Shown: one piece after another, positions 51,399 through 62,587 of the stretch | How the letters are laid out: the number at the start of each line of letters is the position of its first letter | Position numbering within the stretch: position 1 is the stretch's first letter | Source of the DNA: JACDER01 sp036394915 | GTDB lineage: Bacteria; Actinomycetota; Thermoleophilia; Gaiellales; Gaiellaceae | Direction of reading: 5' to 3' | Length of the DNA stretch: 64,000 nucleotides | Assembly: GCA_036394915.1 (NCBI GenBank) | Contig: DASWEE010000061.1 | Coordinates: 67,840 to 131,839 of the forward strand | Program-made: the position numbers and the translations under genes | Notes under the pieces: generated by a model | What the model was told of the DNA's origin: nothing | Database searches by the model: none | What the model saw: only the letters and a program-made list of their open reading frames with translations

Positions 51399-53606
51399 TT
51401 AGCGGCCCGCCGGCCGCACGGCGACCTTCGGCTGCTCGAGCGGCGACGGCTTCACGCGGATGATTCGCGCGACCTTCGGCGGGAGCCACCAGTTCCAGCG
51501 GCCGAAGAGCGCCATCAGCGACGGGACGAGTAGGGCGCGCACGATCGTCGCGTCCACGAAGATCGCCACGGCGAGGCCCATCCCGAACTCCTGCAGGCCG
51601 AGAATCCGCCCGGCGACGAATCCGCAGAACGCCGCGACCATGATGATCGCCGCCGCGGTGACGATCCGCCCGGTCCGCTCGAGCCCCTCCGCAACCGCCC
51701 GGACGTTGTCGTGGCCCTCGTCCCAGACCTCGCGCATCCGCGTGACGAGGAAGACCTCGTAGTCCATCGAGAGCCCGAACAGCATCGCGAACAGGAAGAT
51801 CGGGATCCACCCTTCGATCTGGGAGAACTGGTACAGCCCGGCCAGCTCCTTGCCCGCACCCCAGCGGAAGACGATCACGAGCATCCCGTACGCCGCCGCC
51901 ACCGAGAGCAGGTTCAGGATCACCGCCTTCAAGGGCAGGATCAGCGATCGAAATGCACGCATCAGCAAGAGATAAGTGAGGACGAGCACGCCCAGCACGA
52001 GCCAGGGGAAGACCGTGTACGAGCGGTGGAGGAAGTCCACCCCCTGCGGCGGCCCTCCCCCGACCCTGACGGTCACGCCGGCCGGCCAGTGCGCGGACGG
52101 GACGATGTCGCTGCGCAGCTGACGCGCGAGGTCCTGCGAGGCTTCGTTCCCGTACTCGTGCCGCCCGGCCACGATCACCTGCGCGTAGCGACGGTTCGGG
52201 CTGATGAACCGCCCGCGCGGGGCGTAGAACGCCGCCGCGACCTCGGAGTCGTCCTTGGCCCGCTGGAGCAGCCGTCCGATCGCCGCCTGCGTTCGCGGCG
52301 CGAGCACGTTGCCGCCGGCCCCGGCGTCGACGAGCACCTGGGAGGGCGAGACCACTCCGGGACCGACCGCCTTCGTAAGCAGGTCGAAGCCCTGCACCGA
52401 CTGCGGATAGCGCGGGATTCCCTGAACCGAGCCGGGCGTGAGCTGAAGGGCGAAGACCGGAACGGCTGCAGCGATCAGCAGGGTCGCGCCGACGGCGAGG
52501 AACGCGAGCGGCCGGCGCATGATCGCCCGCGCAAGACGTGCCCAGAGGCCTTGCTCGGGGTCGACCGTCCCCCGGAACTTGGGCACCGGCAGACGAAGCC
52601 GGTCTCGCAGGAACTCGGCGACGTGCAGCCTGCGCGTCCCCCGGCGGCCGTAGATGGACAGGAGCGCCGGCTGGAGGGTCGCCGCCGCCAGAATCGACAC
52701 GAGCGGGATCAGGAAGCCGCCGACCCCCATCGAGCGCATGAACGGAATCGGCATGAACAGCAGCAGCGCCAGCCCGATCGCGACCGCCGAGCCGGAGAAG
52801 ATCACCGCTCTCCCGGCGGTCTTCATCGTTCGCACGACTGCGTCCTCGACCGACCCGCCGCGCTCCAGTTCCTCGCGGAAGCGGTAGACGATCAATAACG
52901 AGTAGTCGATCGCGATCCCGAGCCCGATCAGCTGGACGAGGTTCGTCACGTACGTCGCCATCGTCATGTAGTGCGCGGCGAGGTAGACGATCCCCAGCGT
53001 CCCCGTGATCGTCGAGGCCGCAAACAGCAAGGGCATGGTCACGGCGGCCGAGAGCCCGAAGACGGCCAGCAGGACGAGGAGCGCAATCGGCAAGGCAATC
53101 GACTCGCCCCTGGCCAGGTCGGAGCTGAAGATCGGATCGAGCCCGGCCTGGATCGCAGCCGCGCCGGTGACGTACGCGTGGGTCCCGGGCGGCTGACCGA
53201 TTGCTTTGAGGAGATCGTCGGCGTAGCCCTTCGCCTTGGACAGCGTCAGCGTGGATGCGACGTCGCCGTAGAGCAGGCGCGCGCCGCCGGGACGTAACCC
53301 CGTCGCGTGTGCGGTCGGAACAACGTGAGCGGCGCGGTCCACCCTCGCCTGCAGCCGCCGACGAAGCTGTGGATCGGCCGAGCTCGGGACCTGGAAGACG
53401 ACCGTGAAGCTGCCGTCGCTGCGATCGCCGAAGTCGCGCGAGAGCACTGAGCGCACCCGCTCCGAGTCGGTGCCCGGGACCGTGAACGAGTTGGCGAGGA
53501 GGTCGTTCAGCTTCGTGCTCGCGAAACCACCGGCGAGGAGAGCGACGAACCAGGCCGCCACCACGGCCCAGCGAAAGCGGATTACAAGCCTCGTCAGTCG
53601 CTCCAC
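51399..53606 (-). CDS. MMPL-family RND transporter
   Basis: A 735-residue membrane protein from GTG 53606 (VERLTRLVIRFRWAVVAAWF). It has 12 predicted helices in two halves, each with a large extracytoplasmic loop. MMPL motifs include IGLGIAIDYSLLIVYRFREEL in the first half and FGLSMDYEVFLVTRMREVWDEG in the second. Members export lipids or lipid-like compounds. An AGGGGAGA ribosome site precedes GTG 53606, and a palindromic operator-like site lies just upstream. A longer frame to 53939 is an overlap with the divergent hsp20 gene. Confidence 0.92.
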   Translation of the reverse strand: MERLTRLVIRFRWAVVAAWFVALLAGGFASTKLNDLLANSFTVPGTDSERVRSVLSRDFGDRSDGSFTVVFQVPSSADPQLRRRLQARVDRAAHVVPTAHATGLRPGGARLLYGDVASTLTLSKAKGYADDLLKAIGQPPGTHAYVTGAAAIQAGLDPIFSSDLARGESIALPIALLVLLAVFGLSAAVTMPLLFAASTITGTLGIVYLAAHYMTMATYVTNLVQLIGLGIAIDYSLLIVYRFREELERGGSVEDAVVRTMKTAGRAVIFSGSAVAIGLALLLFMPIPFMRSMGVGGFLIPLVSILAAATLQPALLSIYGRRGTRRLHVAEFLRDRLRLPVPKFRGTVDPEQGLWARLARAIMRRPLAFLAVGATLLIAAAVPVFALQLTPGSVQGIPRYPQSVQGFDLLTKAVGPGVVSPSQVLVDAGAGGNVLAPRTQAAIGRLLQRAKDDSEVAAAFYAPRGRFISPNRRYAQVIVAGRHEYGNEASQDLARQLRSDIVPSAHWPAGVTVRVGGGPPQGVDFLHRSYTVFPWLVLGVLVLTYLLLMRAFRSLILPLKAVILNLLSVAAAYGMLVIVFRWGAGKELAGLYQFSQIEGWIPIFLFAMLFGLSMDYEVFLVTRMREVWDEGHDNVRAVAEGLERTGRIVTAAAIIMVAAFCGFVAGRILGLQEFGMGLAVAIFVDATIVRALLVPSLMALFGRWNWWLPPKVARIIRVKPSPLEQPKVAVRPAGR

Positions 53607-53616
53607 GAAGGTCTCC

Positions 53617-53641
53617 CCTAAGTTAGGAGCCACTAAGTTAT
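53617..53641. promoter_or_regulatory. operator-like repeated site before the MMPL gene
   Basis: CCTAAGTTAGG (53617-53627), a near-palindrome, and CTAAGTTA (53633-53640) give two TAAGTTA boxes 15 bp apart, in the 72 bp between the divergent MMPL and hsp20 starts. It looks like a TetR- or MarR-type operator; the regulator is not known. Confidence 0.5.
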
Positions 53642-53678
53642 CAGTCCTCAGCCGCCGCTCGGACGGTACGATCCTCGG

Positions 53679-54118
53679 GTGAGCTCCCGCAGAGAAATCG
53701 ACCGTTTGCGACACGAGCTCGAAGACCTGTTCAACGAGGTCTGGCGAGCTCCCCGCTTCGCGGCCCGGCGCTGCTTCCGGCCCGCCGTCGACTGCTTTCG
53801 CACGGTCGACCCGCCCGAGCTCGTGATCGTCGTCGAGCTTCCCGGGATCGATCCGGATGCGGTGCACATGATCGCCGCCGACCGCTCGCTCCTGGTAGCC
53901 GGCGAGCGGCGGCGTTTGCGCTCCGGCAAGGGAGGCCACGTCTACCAGCAGATGGAGATCGACTATGGCCCGTTCGAGCGCCGAGTCGCGTTGCCCGACG
54001 ACGTCGAGACCGAGAGCGGAACCGCAACGTACGAGCTCGGACTGCTCAGAGTCGTGTTCCCGATTGCCACCCGGTCCGCGAGCGGAGCGCGCGTCCCGAT
54101 CGAGATCAGGAGGAACGG

Positions 54119-54122
<4 letters not shown>
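53679..54122 (+). CDS. small heat-shock protein (Hsp20)
   Basis: A 147-residue alpha-crystallin domain protein. Motifs are ELVIVVELPGIDPDAVHM, a central Arg/Lys-rich part, YGPFERRVALPDDVE and ELGLLRVVFPI. It holds unfolding proteins for refolding or degradation. GTG 53679. Its TGA overlaps the lon GTG by 4 bp, so a chaperone and a protease are translated together. Confidence 0.88.
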
Positions 54123-56533
<2,411 letters not shown>

Positions 56534-56590
56534 TTTGCGCGAGAATCCGCGGGGTAGAACAATCCCGCGAAAGCGAGCGAAAGGAACGGC

Positions 56591-56998
56591 ATGGCTTCAG
56601 CGAAGCAGAAGGTGTCCGACGTGAGACCGTACGTGCAGCGTGCGATCCGGGACGACGAGGTGCGCGAGAACCTGAAGGCCGCGTTCGTCGCCGCCAGGGA
56701 CGTCTACGACGAGCTGCTCGGCGGCCGGGGGCCGACGGCGGTCGCAACGCGCGTCGCCAGCGACAAGGAGATCCAGGACAACCTGAGGAAGATCGTCGAC
56801 GAGCTCCGCCACGCGGTCGACCGTGTCCAGGGCAAGGACGACCACACCGGCAGGAACATGCTCCTGCTGCTGACGGGCGTCGCGATCGGCGTCCTCTTCA
56901 ACCCGTTCTCGGGAGCCACAACCCGCAAGTGGGTGAAGGACAAGCTCTTCGGAGCCGAGCCTGAGTTCTCCTACCAGGGCAACAGCCCGTCGGCCTAG
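56591..56998 (+). CDS. small membrane-associated protein of unknown function
   Basis: A 135-residue protein with a helical, charged N-terminus (KVSDVRPYVQRAIRDDEVREN), a single membrane segment near residue 90-107 (MLLLLTGVAIGVLFNPF), and a basic tail ending NSPSA. It resembles small YtxH-like or actinobacterial DUF proteins but I cannot name it. AAGGAACGGC precedes the ATG at 56591. It converges with the peptidase gene. Confidence 0.68.
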   Translation: MASAKQKVSDVRPYVQRAIRDDEVRENLKAAFVAARDVYDELLGGRGPTAVATRVASDKEIQDNLRKIVDELRHAVDRVQGKDDHTGRNMLLLLTGVAIGVLFNPFSGATTRKWVKDKLFGAEPEFSYQGNSPSA

Positions 56999-58506
56999 CG
57001 CCTCTTCGACAGGCCTAACAGCACGGCCTGGCCCTCGTTCCGGGTGAGGTCGACGCCTGCGGCGAGCGCCCGCTTGATCGCGGCCGGGTCGAGCCCGGTC
57101 GCGCTCGAGATGTCCGAGACCTGGAGCAGGATCGCCCCCGGCTCCGGGGCCGTGCTCCTGAGCGTCCTTCCGTTAGCCGTCGTGCTCCCCGGGATGATGC
57201 CGGCCGAGAACGTCAGCTGCCGGAGGTGCTGCCAGGCCATCAGGTAGGAGGTCGGGTCGACGACGCCGTCGTAGCCCTTTCCGAGCAGCGAAACCGGGTG
57301 GACCTCGAAGTGGAGATGCGTCGGGGTGTTGATCGCGTCCCCGGTGTTCCCGACGAAGCCGATCACGTCCCCTGCGTTCACGCGGCCGCCGTTGACCGCG
57401 AGCGGCGAGTACGCCGAGAGATGGGCGTAGTAGTACTGGTTTCCCTGCCGGTCGGTGAGCCAGAGGCGGTTCCCGCCGAGCTCGTTCCAGCCCACCGAGA
57501 AGACGACTCCCTTGGCGACGGCAAGGACGGGTGCGCCGAGCGGCGCGAAGATGTCGTCGCCGTGGTGCCAGCCAACGTCGGCGCGCGGGGCTCCGAACGT
57601 GTCCGTGAACGAGACCGGCCCGAAGACCGGGAAGACGTACGGGCCGGCGGTGAGCTTCGGGCGGCCGTGATGCGGAACAGCCTGGATCGGCGCCGCGCCG
57701 AACGGAGACGGCTTCGGCTCCGCCGGATGCGGGGTCGGCTTTCCGTGACCGCTCGGGGTGGGATGCCCCCCGCCCGTGGTCGTCGTCGTTCCCGGATTGG
57801 TGACGGGTGAGGGAGGCGGCGGCGGAGGGGGCGGCGCGGCCTTTGCCTGGGCCGAGGCCTCCGCATACGCGACCAGGATCTGGCTGCCGGCGGGAAGCCC
57901 TCCGTGAGCCTGCGTCAGCTGGACATCGAGTGCCGCGACCGTCGTCCGCGCGCCCTTTCGCCCAGCGGGTGCGGTGGGATCGACTCCCTGCTCGAGCACG
58001 ATCGCGGAGCCCCAGTCGGCAAGCGGGACGCGCGTATTCGGCTGAGCCGGCACGGGCTGGCCGAGAATCGTGAGCCCGGCGACGGTCGCGCCCGCGGGAC
58101 TGCCGGAGCCGTCGGTCGGGCTTGCTCCGGCGGTCGCGCGCACGGACAGCCGCGTCGCGGAGATCTCGCCCCCGAACAGCTGCAACGAGGCGACCTCGCT
58201 CGTCGCCCGGCCGCTCGCCGTCCTGGCCCCGACGTCGGTGGAGGCGCTTGCCGACAGGGTTCCCGTTACGACGACCGAGCCGTCCGCCGGATACGAGAAC
58301 GTCCCGCCGAGCGCAACCGCGTCCGGTGGGGCGGTGACCGCGGCCGTCCCCCCGCCGGCCTGCCCCGGGATCACGATCTTGACGGAGAACGCCCGCGCGG
58401 CCGCCTGGTTCTTCTGCGCTGGGGACGAGGCACCGGCTGATCCGGCGGCGAGGGCCCCGGCGGCGAGGAACGCGAGCGGCAAACCCCTCGCGAGCGGGAG
58501 TTTCAT
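56995..58506 (-). CDS. secreted M23 peptidase
   Basis: A 503-residue protein with a signal peptide (LPLARGLPLAFLAAGALAAGSAGAS). A Ser/Thr-rich N-terminal beta region and a Pro-rich linker (PPPPPPPPSP) lead to a C-terminal M23 (LytM) domain with VGWHHGDDIFAP (His and Asp) and NTPTHLHFEVHP (His-x-His). It cleaves peptidoglycan cross-links or binds cell wall. ATG 58506 is preferred to 58524. It converges with the small membrane gene (CTAG shared). Confidence 0.88.
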   Translation of the reverse strand: MKLPLARGLPLAFLAAGALAAGSAGASSPAQKNQAAARAFSVKIVIPGQAGGGTAAVTAPPDAVALGGTFSYPADGSVVVTGTLSASASTDVGARTASGRATSEVASLQLFGGEISATRLSVRATAGASPTDGSGSPAGATVAGLTILGQPVPAQPNTRVPLADWGSAIVLEQGVDPTAPAGRKGARTTVAALDVQLTQAHGGLPAGSQILVAYAEASAQAKAAPPPPPPPPSPVTNPGTTTTTGGGHPTPSGHGKPTPHPAEPKPSPFGAAPIQAVPHHGRPKLTAGPYVFPVFGPVSFTDTFGAPRADVGWHHGDDIFAPLGAPVLAVAKGVVFSVGWNELGGNRLWLTDRQGNQYYYAHLSAYSPLAVNGGRVNAGDVIGFVGNTGDAINTPTHLHFEVHPVSLLGKGYDGVVDPTSYLMAWQHLRQLTFSAGIIPGSTTANGRTLRSTAPEPGAILLQVSDISSATGLDPAAIKRALAAGVDLTRNEGQAVLLGLSKRR

Positions 58507-58510
58507 CTCC

Positions 58511-58900
58511 TCAATTATCAGCAAAACCGCGGGACGGCCGTAGGGCGCGCCAGGCGATCTGCACTGCGACCCCGAGCGCGAGCAGCGCGAACAGCTTCCG
58601 GAGGATGTGCTCGGGCAGCGACTGCGCGAGCTGGACCCCTCCCTCGACGCCGGCGATCGAGGCGATCCCGATCACGATCGCAGCCCGCCAGCGAATGTTC
58701 CCGTACTGGTGGTGCTGCACCGCGCCCGCGACGACGGTCGGGATGATCGCCAGCAGCGAGGTCGCCTCAGCGTGGAGCTGGGTGAGGCCAAGGCCGAGAG
58801 TCAGAGTGGGCACGAACAGGATCCCGCCGCCGACGCCGAAGAGCCCTGCGACGACCCCTCCGACCAGGCCGAGCAGGGCGACAAGAGCCATGGTCGTCAC
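58511..58900 (-). CDS. half-size TauE/SafE transporter, subunit B
   Basis: A 129-residue protein of four helices, with LLGLVGGVVAGLFGVGGGIL and FVPTLTLGLGLTQLHAEATSL, the conserved half of TauE/SafE transporters (anion/sulfite export). A normal TauE/SafE has two such halves in one chain of about 250 residues. It overlaps the next gene by 4 bp, and the two would make a heterodimer. Confidence 0.82.
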   Translation of the reverse strand: MTTMALVALLGLVGGVVAGLFGVGGGILFVPTLTLGLGLTQLHAEATSLLAIIPTVVAGAVQHHQYGNIRWRAAIVIGIASIAGVEGGVQLAQSLPEHILRKLFALLALGVAVQIAWRALRPSRGFADN

Positions 58901-59253
58901 GAGACGAGCATCTGGACGGCGACTCCGACGAGGACGGCGGCGAAGGCGAGCGAGAGCCAGCGCGACGAGACCCGCTGCTGCAGCCGTGCGCCCGCCACCG
59001 CCCCGACCGCGCCGGGGAGCCCGATCAGCGCCGCGGCGCCCGGCTTCACCTGTCCGTGAGCCGCGTAGGAGATCGAGCCGACGGCGGCGATGAAGACGAT
59101 CGCGACGAGCGACGTCGCCATCGCCGGACGCTCCTTGAAACGCTCGACGATCAGCAGCAGCGGCACGACGATGATCCCACCGCCGACTCCGAAGACCGCG
59201 CTGAAGAGCCCCGCGGCGAGCCCGATCAGGACGAGGCGCAGCATCGCTGCCAT
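58897..59253 (-). CDS. half-size TauE/SafE transporter, subunit A
   Basis: A 118-residue protein with the other TauE/SafE half (GLAAGLFSAVFGVGGGIIVV, ERFKERPAMATSLVAI). ATG at 59253 or 59244. It starts 9 bp from the divergent otsB gene and overlaps the second half gene. The substrate is unknown, probably a small organic or sulfur anion. Confidence 0.8.
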   Translation of the reverse strand: MAAMLRLVLIGLAAGLFSAVFGVGGGIIVVPLLLIVERFKERPAMATSLVAIVFIAAVGSISYAAHGQVKPGAAALIGLPGAVGAVAGARLQQRVSSRWLSLAFAAVLVGVAVQMLVS

Positions 59254-59262
59254 CCTAAGGCC

Positions 59263-59982
59263 GTGAACCTCGTCGCCCGGCTGGCGGAAGCTCCCGAGCG
59301 GACGGCGATCGTGCTCGACGTCGACGGGACGCTCGCGCCGATCGTTCCCCGCCCCGAGGACGCACGCGTGCCGGACGAGACGCGCGCCGAGCTCGAGCGC
59401 CTCGCCGGCCGCTACGCGCTCCTCGCCTTCCTCAGCGGCCGCACCGGGGAGGACGCGCGGCGGGTCGTCGGTCTCGAGCGGGCAACCTATGTCGGCACGC
59501 ACGGCCTCGAGCTCGAGCCGGAGGCCGAGCGCTGGCGGGACGCGCTCGGGGAGCTGGCGCGCTCGGCCGGCTGGCCGGCGGAGGAAACGGAGGACAAGCG
59601 GCTGACGGTCTCGTTCCACTACCGCAACAGGGCCGACGAGGATGCGGCGCGGGCGGAGCTCGAAGGCATCGCCGAGCAAGCCCGGACGGCCGGCCTGGTC
59701 CCACGCTTCGGGCGCAAGGTGCTCGAGATCCGGCCCCCGGTGGAAGCCGACAAGGGCACCGCCATCCTGCACCTCCTGTGGGAGGCGGGTGTAAGCCGCG
59801 GCCTCTACGCGGGCGACGACACGACCGACCTCGACGCCTTCCGCGGTCTCCGCGAGGCAGGCCTCGAGCTCGCGGTCTGCGTGGTGGTTTCCTCGGATGA
59901 GGGCCCGGCCAAGCTCCGGGAAGGCGCCGACGTCGTCGTCGAGAGCCCCGCCGAGCTCCTCGACCTACTGCGCCAGCTCTAG
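59263..59982 (+). CDS. otsB: trehalose-6-phosphate phosphatase
   Basis: A 239-residue HAD-type protein with VLDVDGTLAPIVPRPEDA, FLSGRTGEDARRVV, GTHGLE, VSFHYRNR, EIRPPVEADKGTA and YAGDDTTDLDAFRGL, the OtsB pattern. It makes trehalose from trehalose 6-phosphate. The synthase otsA is not in the window. GTG 59263. It overlaps the convergent HAD gene by 18 bp. Confidence 0.9.
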   Translation: MNLVARLAEAPERTAIVLDVDGTLAPIVPRPEDARVPDETRAELERLAGRYALLAFLSGRTGEDARRVVGLERATYVGTHGLELEPEAERWRDALGELARSAGWPAEETEDKRLTVSFHYRNRADEDAARAELEGIAEQARTAGLVPRFGRKVLEIRPPVEADKGTAILHLLWEAGVSRGLYAGDDTTDLDAFRGLREAGLELAVCVVVSSDEGPAKLREGADVVVESPAELLDLLRQL

Positions 59983-60618
59983 CACCTCGTCGAGCGACGA
60001 GATCCTGGGCCCGTGCCAGTCGCCCAGAGGCTCCGGCGCGCCTGCCGGCGACGCGATCAGTACCGCGTCCATCCCGGCAGCGACCGCGCCCTCGACGAAC
60101 TCGGGCTGATCGTCCACAAACAGGCAGTCCCCTGTCCGTAAGCCGAGACGCTCGGCAGCGATCTCGTAGATCCGCGACTCCGGCTTCCTCACGCCGACGG
60201 AGCAGGAGAAGACCGGGACGTCGATCGCCGGCGCCAGCGGCGTCTCCTCCCAGAGCCGCGGGACCTCCTCCGAGCAGACGCTGATCAAGCCGAGCTTGAG
60301 ACCGCGGCGGCGGAGCTCAAGGAGAACCTCCAGCGCTCCTTCCCGCGGAACGAGAGCTTTCCGCGTGAAGTCGATCCGGAACGAGATCAGCCGATCGACG
60401 TGCTCCTCGGCCAGCTCGAGGTGCTCGCAGACCGTCCTTACCGTCGGCTCCAGCGGCCCGACGGCGCGGTCGTCGTAGGCGGCAGTCCAGGCCTCGCCGA
60501 ACCGTTCGTGCTGGACGCCGACGTGATCGGCCATTTCACCGTAGAAGTTTCGGCCGTCACCGGACGGCCAGAGCACGAGTGTGTTCCACAGGTCGAAGAC
60601 GACGGCTCTGTACTTCAC
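59965..60618 (-). CDS. HAD-superfamily hydrolase
   Basis: A 217-residue protein with the motif I region AVVFDLWNTLV, motif II LGLISVCSEEV, motif III VGVRKPESRIYE and motif IV DCLFVDDQPEFVEGAVAAGM. Motif I has Trp at the place of the second Asp, as in several HAD subfamilies. It is probably a phosphatase or phosphonatase of unknown substrate. GTG 60618 overlaps the polX stop by 4 bp. Confidence 0.85.
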   Translation of the reverse strand: MKYRAVVFDLWNTLVLWPSGDGRNFYGEMADHVGVQHERFGEAWTAAYDDRAVGPLEPTVRTVCEHLELAEEHVDRLISFRIDFTRKALVPREGALEVLLELRRRGLKLGLISVCSEEVPRLWEETPLAPAIDVPVFSCSVGVRKPESRIYEIAAERLGLRTGDCLFVDDQPEFVEGAVAAGMDAVLIASPAGAPEPLGDWHGPRISSLDEVLELAQ

Positions 60619-62321
60619 TTCTTCTTCAGCTTTCGCAGCTGGGGCCAGGTGCGCGTGTTCAACACCTGTTCCTTGGTCAGCCAGGCGCGGCGGGCCTGGC
60701 CGATCCCGATCTCGACGTAGCCGAGGGCCGCGATCCGGTGCGCGTCGCTCGTGACCGCGATCTTGACGCCGGCCTCGGCGGCCGCCCGGGCGTGCGTGTC
60801 GCGCAGGTCGAGCCGGTCCGGCTGCGAGTCGATCTCGAGGAAGGTGCCCGTCTCGACCGCCTTCTCGGTCACCCGCTCGAAGTCGATCTCCGAGGGAGGC
60901 CTCCGGTTCAGCTTGCGGCCTGTCGGATGGCCGATCGAGTCCACGTGCGGGCTCTCCATCGCGGCCAGCAGCCGCTCGGTGACATCACGGTTGAGGCTCG
61001 AGTGGACCGAGGCGACGACCCAGTCGCAGGCTCCGAGCTGCTCGTCGCTTATGTCGAGCGAGCCGTCCGCGCGGATGTTGACCTCGATCCCCTTCAAGAG
61101 CAGGAAGGGCGCAAGCCGCTCGTTGAGCGCGTCGATCTCCTTCCACTGCTGCTCGAGCCGGCCCTCGCGCAGGTAGTGCGAATGGTCGGTGACCGCGAGG
61201 TACCGGTATCCACGTTCCCTCGCGGCCAGCGCCATCTCCTCGATCGTGTTCTTGCCGTCGGTCGACCAGGTCGAGTGCGCATGGAGATCGCCGCGGAGGT
61301 CTTTCAGCGCGACGAGCTGGGGGAGCTCCTTCCGCCGCGCAGCCTCCAGCTCACCGCGGTTCTCCCTCAGCTCGGGCGCGATGAACTGGTAGCCGAGCCG
61401 CTCGTACAGATCCTCCTCGGTAGCCGCGGTGAACACCTCGCCGCTCTCGACCTCCTGGACGCCGTACTCGGACACGGACAGGCCGCGCTTGACCGCATCC
61501 TCGCGGAGCGCGACGTTGTGCTCCTTCGAGCCGGTGAAGTGCTGGAGCAGGTTCCCGTAGCACTCGGGCGGCACGACGCGGAGGTCGTAGCGGAAACCCT
61601 CGTTCGAGATCACCGTTGCCTTCGTCGGGCCCTTCGCGACGATCTCGGCCACCCAAGGCAGCTCGGTGAAGTGCTCGGTCAGCGCGGACGGGTCGCTCGC
61701 GGTGGCGATGATGTCGAGGTCGCGAACGGTCTCGCTGCGGCGCCGCGCGCTCCCCGCCTCCGAGACCTGGTCGGCCGCCTCATGGTCGCGAAGCTCCTCC
61801 ACGGCGGCAAGCAACGAGGGCAGCGCGCGTCCGAGCAGCGTTCGCGGCGGGCCCGCCGGCTCGGCCGCCAGCGCTCGAATGATGTTCTCCTCCGTCTTCG
61901 CCCCGAGGCCGGACAGCGCCCGCAGCCGTTCCTGCTCGGCCGCAGCCTTCAGCTCTTCCACCGTCGTAATCCCGAGCTCCTGCCAGATGCGGCGGGCGGT
62001 CTTCGGGCCGAGGCCGGGCAGACGCATGAACGCGATCACGCCCTGGGGGATCCGCTCCTTGCGCTCGCGAAGAGCCTGGATCTCGCCCTCGTCGACGATC
62101 TGGACGATCTTCTCCTCGATCGTCTTTCCGATCCCGCTCAGGCTCTTGGCCTTACCGTCGAGGGCGAGCTGGGCGATCGCCGCCGGCGTCTCGCGCATCA
62201 AGGCCGCGGCGCGGCGGTAGGCGATCACGCGGAACGAATCCGCCCCTTCGATCTCGAGCAGGTCGGCCAGCAGGTCGAATTGGTCGGCCACATCGGCATT
62301 GCGGGGGAGGGTTGTCGCCAC
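60615..62321 (-). CDS. polX: DNA polymerase X with PHP domain
   Basis: A 568-residue protein. It has N-terminal HhH and polymerase fingers (LSGIGKTIEEKI, LPGLGPKTARRIW), a palm with RRRSETVRDLDI (metal Asps) and RYDLRVV, and a C-terminal PHP domain (RGDLHAHSTWSTDG, YLAVTDHSHYL, ASVHSS, SDAHRI). PolX performs gap filling in base-excision repair, and PHP gives 3' exonuclease or AP endonuclease activity. GTG 62321 is preferred. It is co-transcribed with the HAD gene. Confidence 0.93.
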   Translation of the reverse strand: MATTLPRNADVADQFDLLADLLEIEGADSFRVIAYRRAAALMRETPAAIAQLALDGKAKSLSGIGKTIEEKIVQIVDEGEIQALRERKERIPQGVIAFMRLPGLGPKTARRIWQELGITTVEELKAAAEQERLRALSGLGAKTEENIIRALAAEPAGPPRTLLGRALPSLLAAVEELRDHEAADQVSEAGSARRRSETVRDLDIIATASDPSALTEHFTELPWVAEIVAKGPTKATVISNEGFRYDLRVVPPECYGNLLQHFTGSKEHNVALREDAVKRGLSVSEYGVQEVESGEVFTAATEEDLYERLGYQFIAPELRENRGELEAARRKELPQLVALKDLRGDLHAHSTWSTDGKNTIEEMALAARERGYRYLAVTDHSHYLREGRLEQQWKEIDALNERLAPFLLLKGIEVNIRADGSLDISDEQLGACDWVVASVHSSLNRDVTERLLAAMESPHVDSIGHPTGRKLNRRPPSEIDFERVTEKAVETGTFLEIDSQPDRLDLRDTHARAAAEAGVKIAVTSDAHRIAALGYVEIGIGQARRAWLTKEQVLNTRTWPQLRKLKKK

Positions 62322-62382
62322 GCCTCGATTATCGCGGGTGCCCGGCACCCGCCGAGCCCATCCGGCATGGCCTCAACAGACA

Positions 62383-62524
62383 TGTCCCAGGGACAGTCCC
62401 TTGGACATGGCCGGAACGGACCCCTGCATCGCCGGGCCCGCAGAGCTCACGCCGCATCCATATCTCCACATGGGCGCAAGAGACAGGTCCCAGGGACTGT
62501 CCCTTGGACATGGCCGGAGCGGAC
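62383..62524. repeat. two copies of a 39-bp direct repeat with a palindrome
   Basis: Copies at 62383-62421 and 62486-62524 share GTCCCAGGGAC, GTCCCTTGGACATGGCCGGA and CGGAC. Each has the palindrome AGGGAC-(A or T)-GTCCCT. They lie about 103 bp apart between polX and the mannosyltransferase gene. No coding sequence is seen there. Confidence 0.75.
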
Positions 62525-62587
62525 ACCCCTTGGGGAGAGTCCGATTAGAACAAGCGCCAAGCCGGCCCGCTGCGGCAAGATCGCGCC

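Noticed and set aside
62383..62524. CRISPR-like array
   Set aside because: Only two repeats, a single spacer-like gap and no cas genes in the window.
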